A DNA stretch of 64,000 nucleotides from Nonomuraea sp. NEAU-A123 (GCF_018603905.1 NZ_JAHFZZ010000006.1:434001-498000), one strand, 5' to 3'; positions 1 through 8,773 are shown, counted from the first letter of the stretch. The notes: a model not told the origin generated them from the letters alone. A program made the numbers and translations.

Positions 1-227
1 CGGCGGCCAGTGGCAGGGTGAGTCTGACGGCCGATCCCGGGCTGTCGGCGCGGGAGCTGGAGGTGCTGGAGCTGGTGGCCGAGGGGCTGAGCAACAAGCA
101 GATCGCCGAGCGGCTGTTCATCTCGGCCAGGACCTCGGGTGTCCACGTGTCCAACATCATGGCCAAGCTCGGCGTGGGCTCGCGGGTCGAGGCGGCGTCC
201 CTGGCCCGCCGTACCGGGCTCCTGTAG
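1..227 (+). CDS. LuxR-family regulator, C-terminal HTH domain (5' end outside window)
   Basis: The frame is open from the window edge to the TAG at 225-227, so only the last ~75 residues are present. They form a complete LuxR/NarL-type helix-turn-helix: LSARELEVLELVAEGLSNKQ followed by IAERLFIS and a recognition helix around VHVSNIMAKLGV. This family binds promoter DNA as a dimer. The N-terminal part that would say whether it is a response regulator or a large ATPase-type LuxR protein is missing. The stop is 68 bp before the Ada-AlkA gene, on the same strand. Domain assignment is firm; target and signal are unknown. Confidence 0.85.
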   Translation, partial: AASGRVSLTADPGLSARELEVLELVAEGLSNKQIAERLFISARTSGVHVSNIMAKLGVGSRVEAASLARRTGLL

Positions 228-295
228 GGCGTTGCCGTTGGCGTCCGATCGTGGCTAGCCGCCGCGCCCCGGCGCACGTCACAGTGGGTCGGGTG

Positions 296-1654
296 ATGGA
301 TGCTGACAACCTGTACGCGGTGCTCAGGAGCCGCGACCGGCGCTTCGACGGGCGGTTCTTCGTCGGGGTCGCCACCACGGGCGTCTACTGCCGGCCGAGC
401 TGCCCGGCGGCCATGCCCAAGCCGGAGAACCTGCGGCTCTACCCCTCGGCGGCGGCCGCCCAGCAGGCGGGACATCGGGCCTGCAAGCGCTGCCGTCCCG
501 ACGCGGCGCCCGGCTCGCCCGAGTGGAACCTGCGGGCCGACGTGGCCGGGCGGGCGATGCGGCTGATCGCCGACGGGCTGGTGGACCGGGAGGGCGTCTC
601 GGGGCTGGCCGCCCGGCTCGGCTACAGCGAACGGCAGTTGCACCGGCTCCTGCTGGCCGAGCTCGGCGCCGGACCGCAGACGCTGGCCAGGGCGCAGCGG
701 GCGCAGACCGCGCGGATCCTGCTGGAGTCGACGGGGCTGGGGGTGGGGGAGGTGGCGTTCGCGGCTGGGTTCGCGAGCATCAGGCAGTTCAACCAGACGA
801 TCAGGCAGCTGTACGGGCTGACCCCCACTGAGCTGCGGTCCCGCGTCGCCGGGAAAGCCGGGAAAGCCGAGAAGGCCGCGCTGGGGTCGGTGGGCGTGCC
901 GAGCTCGCGGGGTGTGCGGGTCCAGGTGCGGCTGGCCTATCGGCCGCCGTTGGACGTGGACGCGCTGTTCGGCTACCTGGCCGCGCGGGCCGTGCCCGGG
1001 GTCGAGGAGGGTGGGGCCGGGTTCTACCGCAGGTCGCTGCGCCTGCCGTACGGGACAGGCGTGGTGGATGTAACGGACGGCGGCGATCACATGCGGTGCG
1101 AGCTGCTGCTGGCGGACGTCAGGGATCTGGCGGTCGCCGTGCGGCGGTGCCGGGTGCTGCTCGACCTCGACGCCGACCCGCGCGAGATCGAGGAGGTGCT
1201 CGGCGCGGACCCGGTGCTCGCCCCGCTGGTCGCGGCCCGTCCGGGGCTGCGCGCGCCCGGCCACGTGGACCCCGCCGAGCTGGCCGTGCGCGCGGTGTGC
1301 GGGCCGGGGGACGAGCTGGTGGAGCTGGTCGAGCGGTTCGGTGAGCCGCTCGGCAGCCCGGCGGGGGGCGTCACCCGGCTGTTCCCGCCGGTGGCGGCGC
1401 TGGCCGAGGTCGCCCCGATCGCGGAGGCGCTGGCCACCGGGCGGCTCACGCTCGATCCGGGCGCCGACCGGGACACGGCCGAGCGGCAGCTGCGTACCGT
1501 GCCCGGCGTGGACGAGCGGACCGCCGCCTACATCCGCATGCGCGCGCTCGCCGACCCCGACGTCTTCCTGCCCACCCGGCAGGTACGGCAGGCGCCCGCG
1601 AGCTGGCGTCCCTGGCGCTCCTACGCCCTGCACCACCTGTGGGCCGCGGCATGA
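296..1654 (+). CDS. Ada-type methyl-phosphotriester sensor fused to AlkA-type DNA glycosylase; catalytic Asp apparently missing
   Basis: About 452 residues. Residues ~1-75 are an Ada zinc domain with Cys32/Cys36 (YCRPSC) and Cys63/Cys66 (CKRC); the first Cys normally takes methyl groups from DNA phosphotriesters. Residues ~80-185 are an AraC-type HTH (GYSERQLHRLL, VAFAAGFASIRQFNQ). Residues ~210-452 match AlkA, the 3-methyladenine glycosylase II (helix-hairpin-helix near VPGVDERTAAYI, then DVFLP and WRPWRSYALHHLW). In AlkA about 23 residues, including catalytic Asp238, lie between DVFLP and the W-PWRSYA motif. Here only ~10 residues lie there and none is Asp. The glycosylase may therefore be inactive while the sensor/regulator half stays intact. 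ATG 296 is chosen because it starts the conserved Ada domain. The gene overlaps the next by 4 bp. Confidence 0.88.
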   Translation: MDADNLYAVLRSRDRRFDGRFFVGVATTGVYCRPSCPAAMPKPENLRLYPSAAAAQQAGHRACKRCRPDAAPGSPEWNLRADVAGRAMRLIADGLVDREGVSGLAARLGYSERQLHRLLLAELGAGPQTLARAQRAQTARILLESTGLGVGEVAFAAGFASIRQFNQTIRQLYGLTPTELRSRVAGKAGKAEKAALGSVGVPSSRGVRVQVRLAYRPPLDVDALFGYLAARAVPGVEEGGAGFYRRSLRLPYGTGVVDVTDGGDHMRCELLLADVRDLAVAVRRCRVLLDLDADPREIEEVLGADPVLAPLVAARPGLRAPGHVDPAELAVRAVCGPGDELVELVERFGEPLGSPAGGVTRLFPPVAALAEVAPIAEALATGRLTLDPGADRDTAERQLRTVPGVDERTAAYIRMRALADPDVFLPTRQVRQAPASWRPWRSYALHHLWAAA

Positions 1655-2850
1655 CGCTCACCGTTCTGGCCGCGCGGGACTTCCGCCGGCTGTGGATCGG
1701 CTCGTCCATCTCGCTGGTCGGCGACGGTATGACGCTGGTGGCCCTGTCCTGGCTGGTGCTCAACGGCCCCGGCGGCGTCGGCGCGCTGAGCCTGCTGGCC
1801 GCCTGCTACACCGCCCCGGTGCTGGCCGGCGGGCTGGCCGTGGGTCCGCTGCTCGACCGCTTCGACAAGCGGCACGTGCTGGCCGCCGACAGCCTGGTCA
1901 GGGGTGTCGCGGTGGCCACCGTGCCGCTGACGGCCGTGCTGGGCGGGATGCCGGGCTGGCTGCCGTTCGTGGTGGCGGCCCTGCACGGCCTGCTCAAGAT
2001 GGTGCCCATGGCCGGTGTGCCCGCGGCCATCCCGGACCTCGTCGAGCCGGACGAGCTCGACAAGGCCAACGCGCTGGAGTCCCTGGCGTACGCCGTGTCC
2101 GGAATCGTGGGCTACGCCCTGGCCGGAACGTTGATCGACGCCATCGGCGCGGTGAACGTGCTCGCGCTCGACGCGGCCAGCTATCTGTGCTTCGCGGTGG
2201 CCGCGCTGCTGGTCCGCACGCCGCTGCGGCCGCACGTGACGGCGGAGACGGGCCGGCCGCGACTGGCCCACCTGCTGCGGGATCGGGCGCTGGTACGCAC
2301 GACGCTGGCGTTCATGGCGTTCAACATCGCCGAGGGCGCCCTGGTGCTGGTCGCCGGGCCGTGGCTGGCCAAGGACCGGCTGCCCGGCGGGCCGGCCACG
2401 CTGGCGCTGCTGCTGAGCGCCCTGTCGGTGGGCGAGCTGGCGGGCGGCTTCCTGGCCGGGTCGTGGAAGCCGAACACCGGCCGGCTGCGGGCCATCGGGC
2501 TGGCGCAGCTCCTCGCGGCGTCGGGATTCCTGGCGGTGCTGGCCGTACCCGACCGGTGGGTGCTGGCGGCGGGCTTCCTGCTGATCGGGGCGGCGGGGGT
2601 GGTGATGACCGTCTGGGCCCAGTCGCTGCGCATGGAGCTCATCCCGCCCGCCCTGCGCGGCCGCGCGTTCAGCGTGCTCCGTACGCTCATGCAGGCCACG
2701 CCGCCCCTCGGCGCCGCGGCCGTCGCCCCGCTCCTGGCCGGCGGGAACCTGACGCTGACCGCCGTCCTCATGGCCGCTCTGGCCGGGCTGCCCGCCTTCC
2801 TCCTGCTCCTGCCCCCCGGAATTAACAACTTCACAAAGTGGCGCAGCTGA
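1651..2850 (+). CDS. MFS transporter, macrolide-efflux-like
   Basis: 399 residues with about 12 hydrophobic segments, the usual size for a major-facilitator exporter. The start RDFRRLWIGSSISLVGDGMT is typical of the MFS_3 / macrolide-efflux branch, and LLDRFDKRHVL sits where the family has its loop 2-3 motif. It probably exports a small amphiphilic compound by proton antiport at the cytoplasmic membrane. The ATG overlaps the TGA of the Ada-AlkA gene (ATGA), so the two are translationally coupled. That pairing suggests co-expression under alkylation or toxic stress, which is inference. The substrate cannot be read from sequence. Confidence 0.85.
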   Translation: MTLTVLAARDFRRLWIGSSISLVGDGMTLVALSWLVLNGPGGVGALSLLAACYTAPVLAGGLAVGPLLDRFDKRHVLAADSLVRGVAVATVPLTAVLGGMPGWLPFVVAALHGLLKMVPMAGVPAAIPDLVEPDELDKANALESLAYAVSGIVGYALAGTLIDAIGAVNVLALDAASYLCFAVAALLVRTPLRPHVTAETGRPRLAHLLRDRALVRTTLAFMAFNIAEGALVLVAGPWLAKDRLPGGPATLALLLSALSVGELAGGFLAGSWKPNTGRLRAIGLAQLLAASGFLAVLAVPDRWVLAAGFLLIGAAGVVMTVWAQSLRMELIPPALRGRAFSVLRTLMQATPPLGAAAVAPLLAGGNLTLTAVLMAALAGLPAFLLLLPPGINNFTKWRS

Positions 2851-2912
2851 GTATTCTGGGATTTTCAGCTTGTGCGGGGGCACAACTCCTTGACTTACGG
2901 AGGAGCGGCTCT

Positions 2913-3149
2913 ATGGACACGTCCGACAGCCGCATTGTCGTCTTATTCATCATCGTCGCGCTCGCCCTGTTCGTCGCGGGACGCCGTTTCCAGTCGATGG
3001 TCTCGGCCCGGCAGGCCTGGCGGCACTCCATGCGGGCCGTACCGATCAGGCGGCAGTCCACGGGCAGCTCGGTCAGGGTGATGCTCGGGCTGGGCGTGAT
3101 CGTGGTGATCGCGTTCTGGTTCGTGACGAACCTGCAGAACCTGACGTAG
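2913..3149 (+). CDS. Small two-helix membrane protein
   Basis: 78 residues. A hydrophobic helix lies near the N terminus (IVVLFIIVALALFVAG), followed by a basic loop rich in Arg, and a second helix near the C terminus (VMLGLGVIVVIAFWFV). The ATG at 2913 is preceded by a clear ribosome site, GGAGGAG-like, at 2898-2904. It stands alone, 62 bp after the MFS stop and only a few bases from the convergent cobD stop. I recognise no family; it is supported by its start signal, membrane topology and tidy placement. Confidence 0.65.
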   Translation: MDTSDSRIVVLFIIVALALFVAGRRFQSMVSARQAWRHSMRAVPIRRQSTGSSVRVMLGLGVIVVIAFWFVTNLQNLT

Positions 3150-3153
3150 GACC

Positions 3154-4098
3154 TCAACCCCGGCGGCGCAGGCCCCAGGCGGCCAGCACCGCGATGCCGG
3201 CGGCGGTCAGGCTCACCGTGCGGGTGAGGCGTACCGCGCGCCGGATGTCCCCGGCCTCGGGCTTGGGGCCGTCGCCCATGGTCGGGCGGTGCTCGGTCCG
3301 GCCGCCGTAGACGTTCGTGCCGCCCAGCGTGAGGTCGAGCGCCCCGGCGAACGCGGCCTCGCACCGGCCGGCGTTCGGGCTGGGATGGCGGTGTCCGTCT
3401 CTTCGCAGTACGGCCAGCGCCCGCGCCCGGTCCGGGGCGACGAGCACGGTGATCAGACCCGTCAGCCGGGCCGGCAGGTAGTTGGCCACGTCGTCGAGCC
3501 TGGCCGCCGCCCACCCGAAACGCTCATAGCGCGGCGAGTGGTGGCCGATCATCGCGTCGAGCGTGTTGATCGCCCGGTAGGCCAGCAGCCCGGGGACGCC
3601 CGCCACGGCCCCCCAGAAGAGAGGGGCCACGACGGCGTCGGAGGCGTTCTCGGCCAGCGACTCGACGGTGGCCCTGGCGATCTCGGGCGCCTCCAGCCGG
3701 GCGGGGTCGCGGCCGCACAGGTGGGGCAGCCGGGCGCGTGCCCTGGTCAGGTCGTCGTCCTCCAGCGCCTCGGCCAGGTAGGCGCCCTCGCGGGCCAGCG
3801 TGGTGCCGCCGAGCACCGCCCAGGTGGCGACGGCCGTCAACGCCGTACGGACGACCGGGTTCGCCACGCGCTCGGCCAGCACGCCGAGGCCGGCGGCCGT
3901 GCCCGCGCAGAGGACGACGTGGGCGACGCCGTTCGGCCTGGCGTCGCCGTACAGGGACCGCTCCAGCCTGGTGGCGGCGCGGCCGAACAGCGCGACGGGA
4001 TGGGCCGTACGCGGATCGCCAGCGACGGTGTCGAGCATGACCCCCAACGCGATGCCCAGCGGCCTGGTTGGGTGGGACTTAGCTGACCAAATGCGCAT
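3154..4098 (-). CDS. cobD: Adenosylcobinamide-phosphate synthase (CobD/CbiB)
   Basis: 314 residues, normal length for CobD/CbiB, the membrane enzyme that attaches aminopropanol (or its phosphate) to cobyric acid in cobalamin synthesis. Family signatures are visible: DTVAGDPRTAHPVALFGR near the N terminus, VESLAENASDAVVAPLFWG in the middle, AYRAINTLDAMIGH and YERFGWAAARLDDVANYLPA. Several hydrophobic helices are present. ATG 4098 (MRIWSAKS) lies inside the 3' end of the upstream phosphotransferase gene (20-bp overlap). No other cobalamin gene is in the window, so it is an isolated member of a pathway encoded elsewhere. Confidence 0.93.
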   Translation of the reverse strand: MRIWSAKSHPTRPLGIALGVMLDTVAGDPRTAHPVALFGRAATRLERSLYGDARPNGVAHVVLCAGTAAGLGVLAERVANPVVRTALTAVATWAVLGGTTLAREGAYLAEALEDDDLTRARARLPHLCGRDPARLEAPEIARATVESLAENASDAVVAPLFWGAVAGVPGLLAYRAINTLDAMIGHHSPRYERFGWAAARLDDVANYLPARLTGLITVLVAPDRARALAVLRRDGHRHPSPNAGRCEAAFAGALDLTLGGTNVYGGRTEHRPTMGDGPKPEAGDIRRAVRLTRTVSLTAAGIAVLAAWGLRRRG

Positions 4099-4864
4099 GG
4101 AGCTTATCTTCGTGCTTGTCCAGCCAGACGGCCGCCCGGCGGATGCGCTCGCCCGCGCCGCCCGCCCACATCCTGGCCCAGCTCCCGCCCGCCGCCGCCC
4201 GGCCACGCATGACCGTGTACGAGCGCTGGAACCGGAGTCTGGCCAGCTCCAGCAGCCGCCGGCGATCACGGGGCGGCACCCCGTACGCGTCGCAGAACAG
4301 GCGGAGCCGCGCCCCCACGTCCAGCCCACGCTGGAGCGGAGCCAGGTCGACGGGGTCGGCGATGGGCGCCCAGTGCCTGAGCGTCGTGACGACGTCGAAC
4401 AGCCGGGTCGTCGGCCGGGCCAGATCGAAGTCAATCAACGCCCGGGGCCTTCCGTCACGAAATATCACGTTTTCGAGGGTCAAATCGCAGTGACCTATGA
4501 CCTCCGGGGCGGCGTCGTCGTTCGAACCGCCCTCCCAGCCGCCGCGGGTCAGCGGGAAGCCCTGCGTCGCGTCGTGGAAGTCGCGCAGCAGCTCGGCCAG
4601 GCGTACCAGAGCCTCATCGGTGACCGTCACCAGGCCGAGCCCGGTCGTACCCGGAACATAGGTGAGGATCTCCCGCCCGAGCCCGTCCATGCCCACCACG
4701 CGCGGCGCGCCCTCGAACCCGGCGGCTTCCAGGTGGCGGAGCAGGGCGTGCACGGCGGGCGTCGACGGGCTCACCGGCCTGCGCACGGTGTCACCGACCC
4801 GGACCACCCCGTCTGTCACATCCCCGCCCTGCAAGGGGATCTCGTGCAGGAGCGTCGCGACCAT
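4079..4864 (-). CDS. Aminoglycoside-phosphotransferase-family kinase
   Basis: 261 residues. The core shows the APH kinase hallmarks: the catalytic-loop motif IGHCDLTLENVIF (Brenner motif with Asp and Asn) and the metal-binding IDFDLARPT, equivalent to the DFG motif. The family phosphorylates antibiotics or small metabolites such as choline and homoserine, in the cytoplasm. It precedes and overlaps cobD on the same strand. Its substrate could be an aminoglycoside, but domestic APH-like kinases are common in actinomycetes and there is no resistance context here. Confidence 0.82.
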   Translation of the reverse strand: MVATLLHEIPLQGGDVTDGVVRVGDTVRRPVSPSTPAVHALLRHLEAAGFEGAPRVVGMDGLGREILTYVPGTTGLGLVTVTDEALVRLAELLRDFHDATQGFPLTRGGWEGGSNDDAAPEVIGHCDLTLENVIFRDGRPRALIDFDLARPTTRLFDVVTTLRHWAPIADPVDLAPLQRGLDVGARLRLFCDAYGVPPRDRRRLLELARLRFQRSYTVMRGRAAAGGSWARMWAGGAGERIRRAAVWLDKHEDKLHAHLVS

Positions 4865-4959
4865 GCCAAGAGAGCTTAGACCCTTTTATACCCCTCCCGC
4901 CTGGCGTTTTAGCGTGTCGCGACTCTACGGCGCACACGTGCCCCCTAGCCTGGAGCGTC

Positions 4960-5694
4960 ATGCCGATCCTGCTGTCGTTCGCGGCATTCTTGATGACGCT
5001 GCTCGGCGGGCTGGTCGCGCATCGGGTCAAGGAACGCCGTCACCTCGTCCTCGGCGCCGCCGCCGGCGTCATGCTCGGCGTGGTGGCGTTCGACCTGCTG
5101 CCTGAGGCGCTCTCGCGCGAACCGGCCGAGCTCGGCGGGGTGCCGGTGCCGATGCTCATGTTCGCGCTGGCGTTCCTCGGCATCCACGCCGTCGAACGCT
5201 CGATGGGCATGCACGACGCCCACGAAGGCGACTACGCCTCACACCGCCACTCGCACGCGGGCGTCGGCCTCGTCGCCGGCACCGGGCTCGTCGTCCACAG
5301 CTTCCTCGACGGCGCCGCGATCGGCGCCGCATTCCAGACCGACACCACGCTCGCCGTCGCCGTCGCGATCGGCGTCATCGCGCACGACTTCACGGACGGG
5401 TTCAACACGTACACGATCACTTCCCTGTACGGGAACGCGCGCCGCCGGGCCGTGCTGCTGTTGGGTCTGGACGCGCTCGCACCGGTGACGGGGGCGACTT
5501 TGACGTCAGTGATCGCGATCCCGGCCGGGATACTGGGGGCGTACCTGGGGATGTTCGCCGGGTTCCTGTTGTATCTGGCGACGTCCGACATCCTGCCTGA
5601 GGCCCACACCACGAGCCGTGCCGCTGGTCCGACGCTGCTGGCCACGGTGGCGGGGGCGGCGTTCATGTGGGTGGTGATCGCGCTGATGGACTGA
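4960..5694 (+). CDS. ZIP-family divalent metal transporter
   Basis: 244 residues, mostly hydrophobic, with eight or so membrane segments. The metal-site helices of the ZIP family are clear: HSFLDGAAIGAAF (helix 4) and IAHDFTDGFNTY (helix 5). A His-rich cytoplasmic loop (MGMHDAHE, SHRHSHAG) lies between helices 3 and 4, as usual. Zinc or another divalent metal is probably taken up, or moved out of an internal pool. The ATG at 4960 gives the usual start next to the first helix. It is divergent from the phosphotransferase gene, with 95 bp between them. Confidence 0.9.
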   Translation: MPILLSFAAFLMTLLGGLVAHRVKERRHLVLGAAAGVMLGVVAFDLLPEALSREPAELGGVPVPMLMFALAFLGIHAVERSMGMHDAHEGDYASHRHSHAGVGLVAGTGLVVHSFLDGAAIGAAFQTDTTLAVAVAIGVIAHDFTDGFNTYTITSLYGNARRRAVLLLGLDALAPVTGATLTSVIAIPAGILGAYLGMFAGFLLYLATSDILPEAHTTSRAAGPTLLATVAGAAFMWVVIALMD

Positions 5695-5722
5695 CGCTTG
5701 GCTCGCGGCGGTTCTGGTCTGG

Positions 5723-6730
5723 CTAGAGGCGGTCGCCGAGGGCGATACGGGCATGCTCAGCCCGCGCCCGTACGTCGGCCCGCTCGTCGGTTCGCGCCCG
5801 TACGTCTGCCCCTGCTTCAAGGTAGCGGCGCACTATCTCCACGCTCTTCCACCCGGTGATCCGCATCAGGTCGAGCGGATCGCCGCCCTTTTCCAGGTAG
5901 TCGTCGGCCATCGTCTGCCGGAACCGGTGCGGATGCAGCCGCCCCGGGATCCCCGCCTGCCGTCCCCGCCGTTCCAGCATCTGCTGGATCCCCGTGGCGG
6001 TCAGCCGCCGCTCCCCACCTTCGGCCGTGATGCCGCGTACCGGAAGCCAGAGCCAGGGCGAGGCCGCGTGCGGATGCCGTGCGCGGGCCCGCAGATACCG
6101 ATCGATCGCCGCGGCGGTCTTCGGCCCGATCGGCACCAGATGCGCGTCTTCCCCCTTACGGACGATCCGCAGCAGCCGCCGATCCAACCACACATCCCCG
6201 GCGTCCTTGTTGTTGACGTTGGGACTGTGCCGAAGCCCAGCCAGCCACGACAGCCGCATCCCGTTGTCCATGAGCACCCGCACGATCGCGGTATCCCGAC
6301 GATCCACCCAAGACCCCCCGGAACACACCTCCAGCAACGCCTCAAGCTCCCGATCAGCCAGCAACTCGGCCGTACGAGTGGCCACCTTGGGCGGATCGAT
6401 CCCGGCCATGGGCGTCCCCGCGGTCCGCTCCTCCTCCGCGATCAGCCAGTTGAAGAACACCCGCAGGTTCCGAAAATGCTTGTGCGCGTTCCCCGGACTG
6501 GTCGTGGCCGTACTGGCATCGAGAAACGCACGCACGTTCGCGGCGTCGACCGCCTCCACCTCCACGGGCAGCCCGCGCTCGGAGAGAAACCGGGCCAGGA
6601 CGCGTACGCTGTCGAGGTAACTGCGGATCGTTCCGGGTGACTTGTCAGCCGCCTGAAGGGACAATTCCCAGGAGGGGACCATGTCGAGCAGGGGAGGCGA
6701 CGGGGGCAGCTGTCTTCGGGATCGCGCCAT
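5723..6730 (-). CDS. Tyrosine recombinase / phage-type integrase
   Basis: About 335 residues from ATG 6730, which follows GGAGAGG (a TTG at 6742 is possible). Residues ~15-105 form a SAM-like N-terminal DNA-binding domain. The catalytic domain carries the Arg in NGMRLSWLAGLR, a beta-hairpin Lys in IVRKGEDAH, HPHRFRQT for the His-X-X-Arg box, a Trp in ITGWKS and the nucleophile Tyr in VRRYLEAG. All six catalytic positions are therefore present. It is divergent from tRNA-Arg, 93 bp away, and outside the 44-bp repeats that bound the neighbouring island. It could mobilise that island in trans or be a remnant of a different insertion. Confidence 0.88.
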   Translation of the reverse strand: MARSRRQLPPSPPLLDMVPSWELSLQAADKSPGTIRSYLDSVRVLARFLSERGLPVEVEAVDAANVRAFLDASTATTSPGNAHKHFRNLRVFFNWLIAEEERTAGTPMAGIDPPKVATRTAELLADRELEALLEVCSGGSWVDRRDTAIVRVLMDNGMRLSWLAGLRHSPNVNNKDAGDVWLDRRLLRIVRKGEDAHLVPIGPKTAAAIDRYLRARARHPHAASPWLWLPVRGITAEGGERRLTATGIQQMLERRGRQAGIPGRLHPHRFRQTMADDYLEKGGDPLDLMRITGWKSVEIVRRYLEAGADVRARTDERADVRARAEHARIALGDRL

Positions 6731-6823
6731 GGGCCTCTCCAAATCCGATACTGTTCGATCGGTGTATGATTATGCTACCGTCTCACCTGGTCGGCGGACG
6801 TGCTGGCCAGACGCCGAATTCGA

Positions 6824-6897
6824 GCGCCCTTAGCTCAGCTGGATAGAGCATCGGACTTCTAATCCGACGGTCGCAGGTTCGAATCCTGCAGGGCGCG
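6824..6897 (+). tRNA. tRNA-Arg (anticodon TCT)
   Basis: A 74-nt cloverleaf. The acceptor GCGCCCT at 6824-6830 pairs with AGGGCGC at 6890-6896, with discriminator G at 6897. The anticodon stem TCGGA/TCCGA encloses the 7-base loop CTTCTAA, giving anticodon TCT at 6858-6860. The T arm is GCAGG-TTCGAAT-CCTGC. No CCA is encoded. Its 3' half is repeated at 15693-15736, marking it as an integration target. Confidence 0.95.
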
Positions 6898-6899
6898 CT
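6856..6899 (+). repeat. Left attachment repeat (attL) in tRNA-Arg
   Basis: 44 bases from the anticodon loop through the tRNA 3' end plus two bases are identical to 15693-15736. This is the classical footprint of site-specific integration into a tRNA 3' half, which keeps the tRNA intact at one end. The repeats enclose about 8.8 kb. Confidence 0.85.
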
Positions 6900-6913
6900 C
6901 ACCCCAAGCAGCA

Positions 6914-6959
6914 GAAGAGAGCCTCTGACCTGCGGTAACGCGGGTCAGAGGCTCTCTTC
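6914..6959 (+). terminator. Strong hairpin after tRNA-Arg
   Basis: The arm 6914-6934 (starting GAAGAGAGCCTCTGACC) pairs with 6939-6959 around a GTAA loop, about 21 pairs including one G-U. It lies 16 bp after the tRNA and probably ends the tRNA transcript. A related, decayed sequence (CTGACCTGCGGCAATGCGGG) follows the right repeat near 15748. Confidence 0.75.
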
Positions 6960-7426
6960 GCTTGTCCGGCTGTCTACGGTTCTCACTGATCGTTTGCGGG
7001 CGTACACGCCCAATGTTTGCCCACTACCCCATGCACGATTTCGGCCAGGGCCGTCCTTGAGAACCTCGGCGACGCGTCGCTGGGCCGTCTCTCATGACCG
7101 ACGATGTCCTCACCTCCCGCCTTGGGGTGCATCAGTGTCGCTCCGGTGTGCCGTTCGGTCCTCGTACTCACAAAGCAGTCTGTGGGGGCTTTGAACTGAT
7201 GAACGGGAGCTCGATCGGCCCTGGCCAACGTCTACCCAAACCAGTTCTCTGCTCAATGGCAGGCGTATGCGATACGTGCTGAATCGTTCTTGTGAGGATC
7301 AAGGCGGCGCCGCGGCGCGCCGCCGCGCGGCCCGAGCTTGCGGGCCGCACGCTGCGCGTGCGGCCTGAGGGCCGTTCTCGCGCGCGCCCGCCACTCGGGC
7401 CGCGTAGTTTGAACGCGTGCCTGGAC
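6960..7426. other. Gene-free left end of the island with GC-rich hairpins
   Basis: I see no convincing gene here. From ~7294 to 7400 the sequence becomes almost pure GC and rich in overlapping inverted repeats. The clearest is GGCCGCACGC at 7344-7353 pairing with GCGTGCGGCC at 7357-7366 across a 3-base loop, nested among other CGCG/GGCC palindromes. It follows the stop end of the HEPN gene and may act as its terminator or as a structural element of the island. Confidence 0.5.
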
Positions 7427-8224
7427 CTAGTCACTAGCATCCGCCTTCAGCAAATGTTTGCCGTCAATGTCCTCGAATAGCTCCGTAGGATTGTCTGGCA
7501 CGAGAACGCTCCAACGTGATTCCCCGGTGGACGACGTGAGAATCTCATCTACGATGCGATCGGTCCTACGAACGAGCCAGCGCACGATCTTGAAAAAGTC
7601 CTTCACGTCCCGCTTGTTGAGCGTGGGCCCTGGTTTGATCCGATGAACCAGGACGTTGCGCCTATCTATATGAGTGTCAAGCGCCTCGCAGATCGTCGAA
7701 AACCTTGGACCAGTGCGCCACTTTCTCGTAATGTCCTCAATTCCGAGGGCCTCCTTGAAAAGCTTTTCCACATTGGCGCTTTTCGGGCTCGCGAAATAAA
7801 ACTCGCGGCGTCTCGCCAGCATCTCGAGACGGTCCTCAATGTAGGTACGCCAGCCGTCGCCAGCAAGGGTCCATGGAGCTAGCTCGGTATCCCCACTCCG
7901 GAGCTCCTTGGCGACCACTTTGGTGAGAGCACGAGGCAGCGCATCCCACTGAGGTGCGTGCTTCACCAAATGAGCTACGGACTCCGCGACTACATCCTCG
8001 CAGTACGCCTCCCAGAGAGATGCGACGAGAACGTAAACGGATTTATTCAGTATGTAGATATGGTTTTTGACGCCTGGAAGGTTTGACTTAGCGAGTATCT
8101 GGTGCAAGGAGTAGTAGGAGATCATGTCCATACTGTTCAGCAGAAACGTGTGACGTGCGCTGCTTGCAGGAACTCTCAGGTTCCGGACCGCTGGAACCTC
8201 GTGTAGCTGCGGCGGTTCGATCAC
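7427..8224 (-). CDS. HEPN-domain protein (RiboL-PSP-HEPN-like), putative RNase
   Basis: 265 residues, mostly helical. Two features point to the HEPN superfamily: ASLWEAYCEDVVAE near residue 70, resembling the WExY signature of RiboL-PSP-HEPN proteins, and RRNVLVH near residue 205, matching the R-X4-H catalytic motif of HEPN ribonucleases. HEPN RNases commonly serve in toxin-antitoxin, abortive-infection and CRISPR-linked defence. The gene is lower in GC than the flanking chromosome and lies just inside the tRNA island, which suggests recent transfer. No antitoxin-like partner is recognisable, though two further cargo genes lie upstream on the same strand. RNase activity is inference from the motif. 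Confidence 0.6.
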   Translation of the reverse strand: MIEPPQLHEVPAVRNLRVPASSARHTFLLNSMDMISYYSLHQILAKSNLPGVKNHIYILNKSVYVLVASLWEAYCEDVVAESVAHLVKHAPQWDALPRALTKVVAKELRSGDTELAPWTLAGDGWRTYIEDRLEMLARRREFYFASPKSANVEKLFKEALGIEDITRKWRTGPRFSTICEALDTHIDRRNVLVHRIKPGPTLNKRDVKDFFKIVRWLVRRTDRIVDEILTSSTGESRWSVLVPDNPTELFEDIDGKHLLKADASD

Positions 8225-8773
8225 CGTTCCACTCCATCTCGCTTGATCACTTGCGCTTGGAAGTGCATCCGTATCGAATCGGCGACCCGAGATTCTCCCA
8301 AGCCGCCTACAGACAGATCGGCGCTCTCAGTGGCGCCGAACGTTCGTGCGAAAGTCTAACCTGCCGCACGCGGCAACTTCATACCGTTTGCGCTCTGCCC
8401 CCTACAGCCGCAATACAGCGCGGCTCGAACACCGCAAACTGGGGCGAATGCATATGAACGTAACAATAGAGCCGATACCTGATCAGGATAGTCTTTGCAT
8501 AGGCAACCGAGCCATCGCGATTTGGCACAGCCCTCACGATCGCCTGGCTGTGGCTGACGTTGTTTGCGGCTGGGGGCGATCGATGGGTCAGGGCTTCGTT
8601 CCTCAGCCCTGGCCCATCGGGCATGTGGGTGACGGCCGGACAGACGATCTCCCAGGTCTATCGAACGAGGACAAGATCCGGAACATCCGCAGATTACGGA
8701 TGACGGAGTGGCCAGGATCGGGCCGCAATCTCCACGCCGAGAGCTTGGCGCACCCTAAAAGGATCTTCCACTT
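8225..8773. other. Gap between island genes, no supported gene
   Basis: About 550 bp of moderate GC. Short frames exist on both strands, the longest a + strand frame at ~8346-8777, but none shows family motifs, a convincing ribosome site or coding-like composition. It probably holds the promoter of the HEPN gene close to 8225 and otherwise unassigned sequence. Confidence 0.45.

Noticed and set aside
1341..2825. A 494-codon + strand frame through the MFS gene
   Set aside because: Arg/Ala/Gly-rich shadow in the wrong frame of the MFS transporter.
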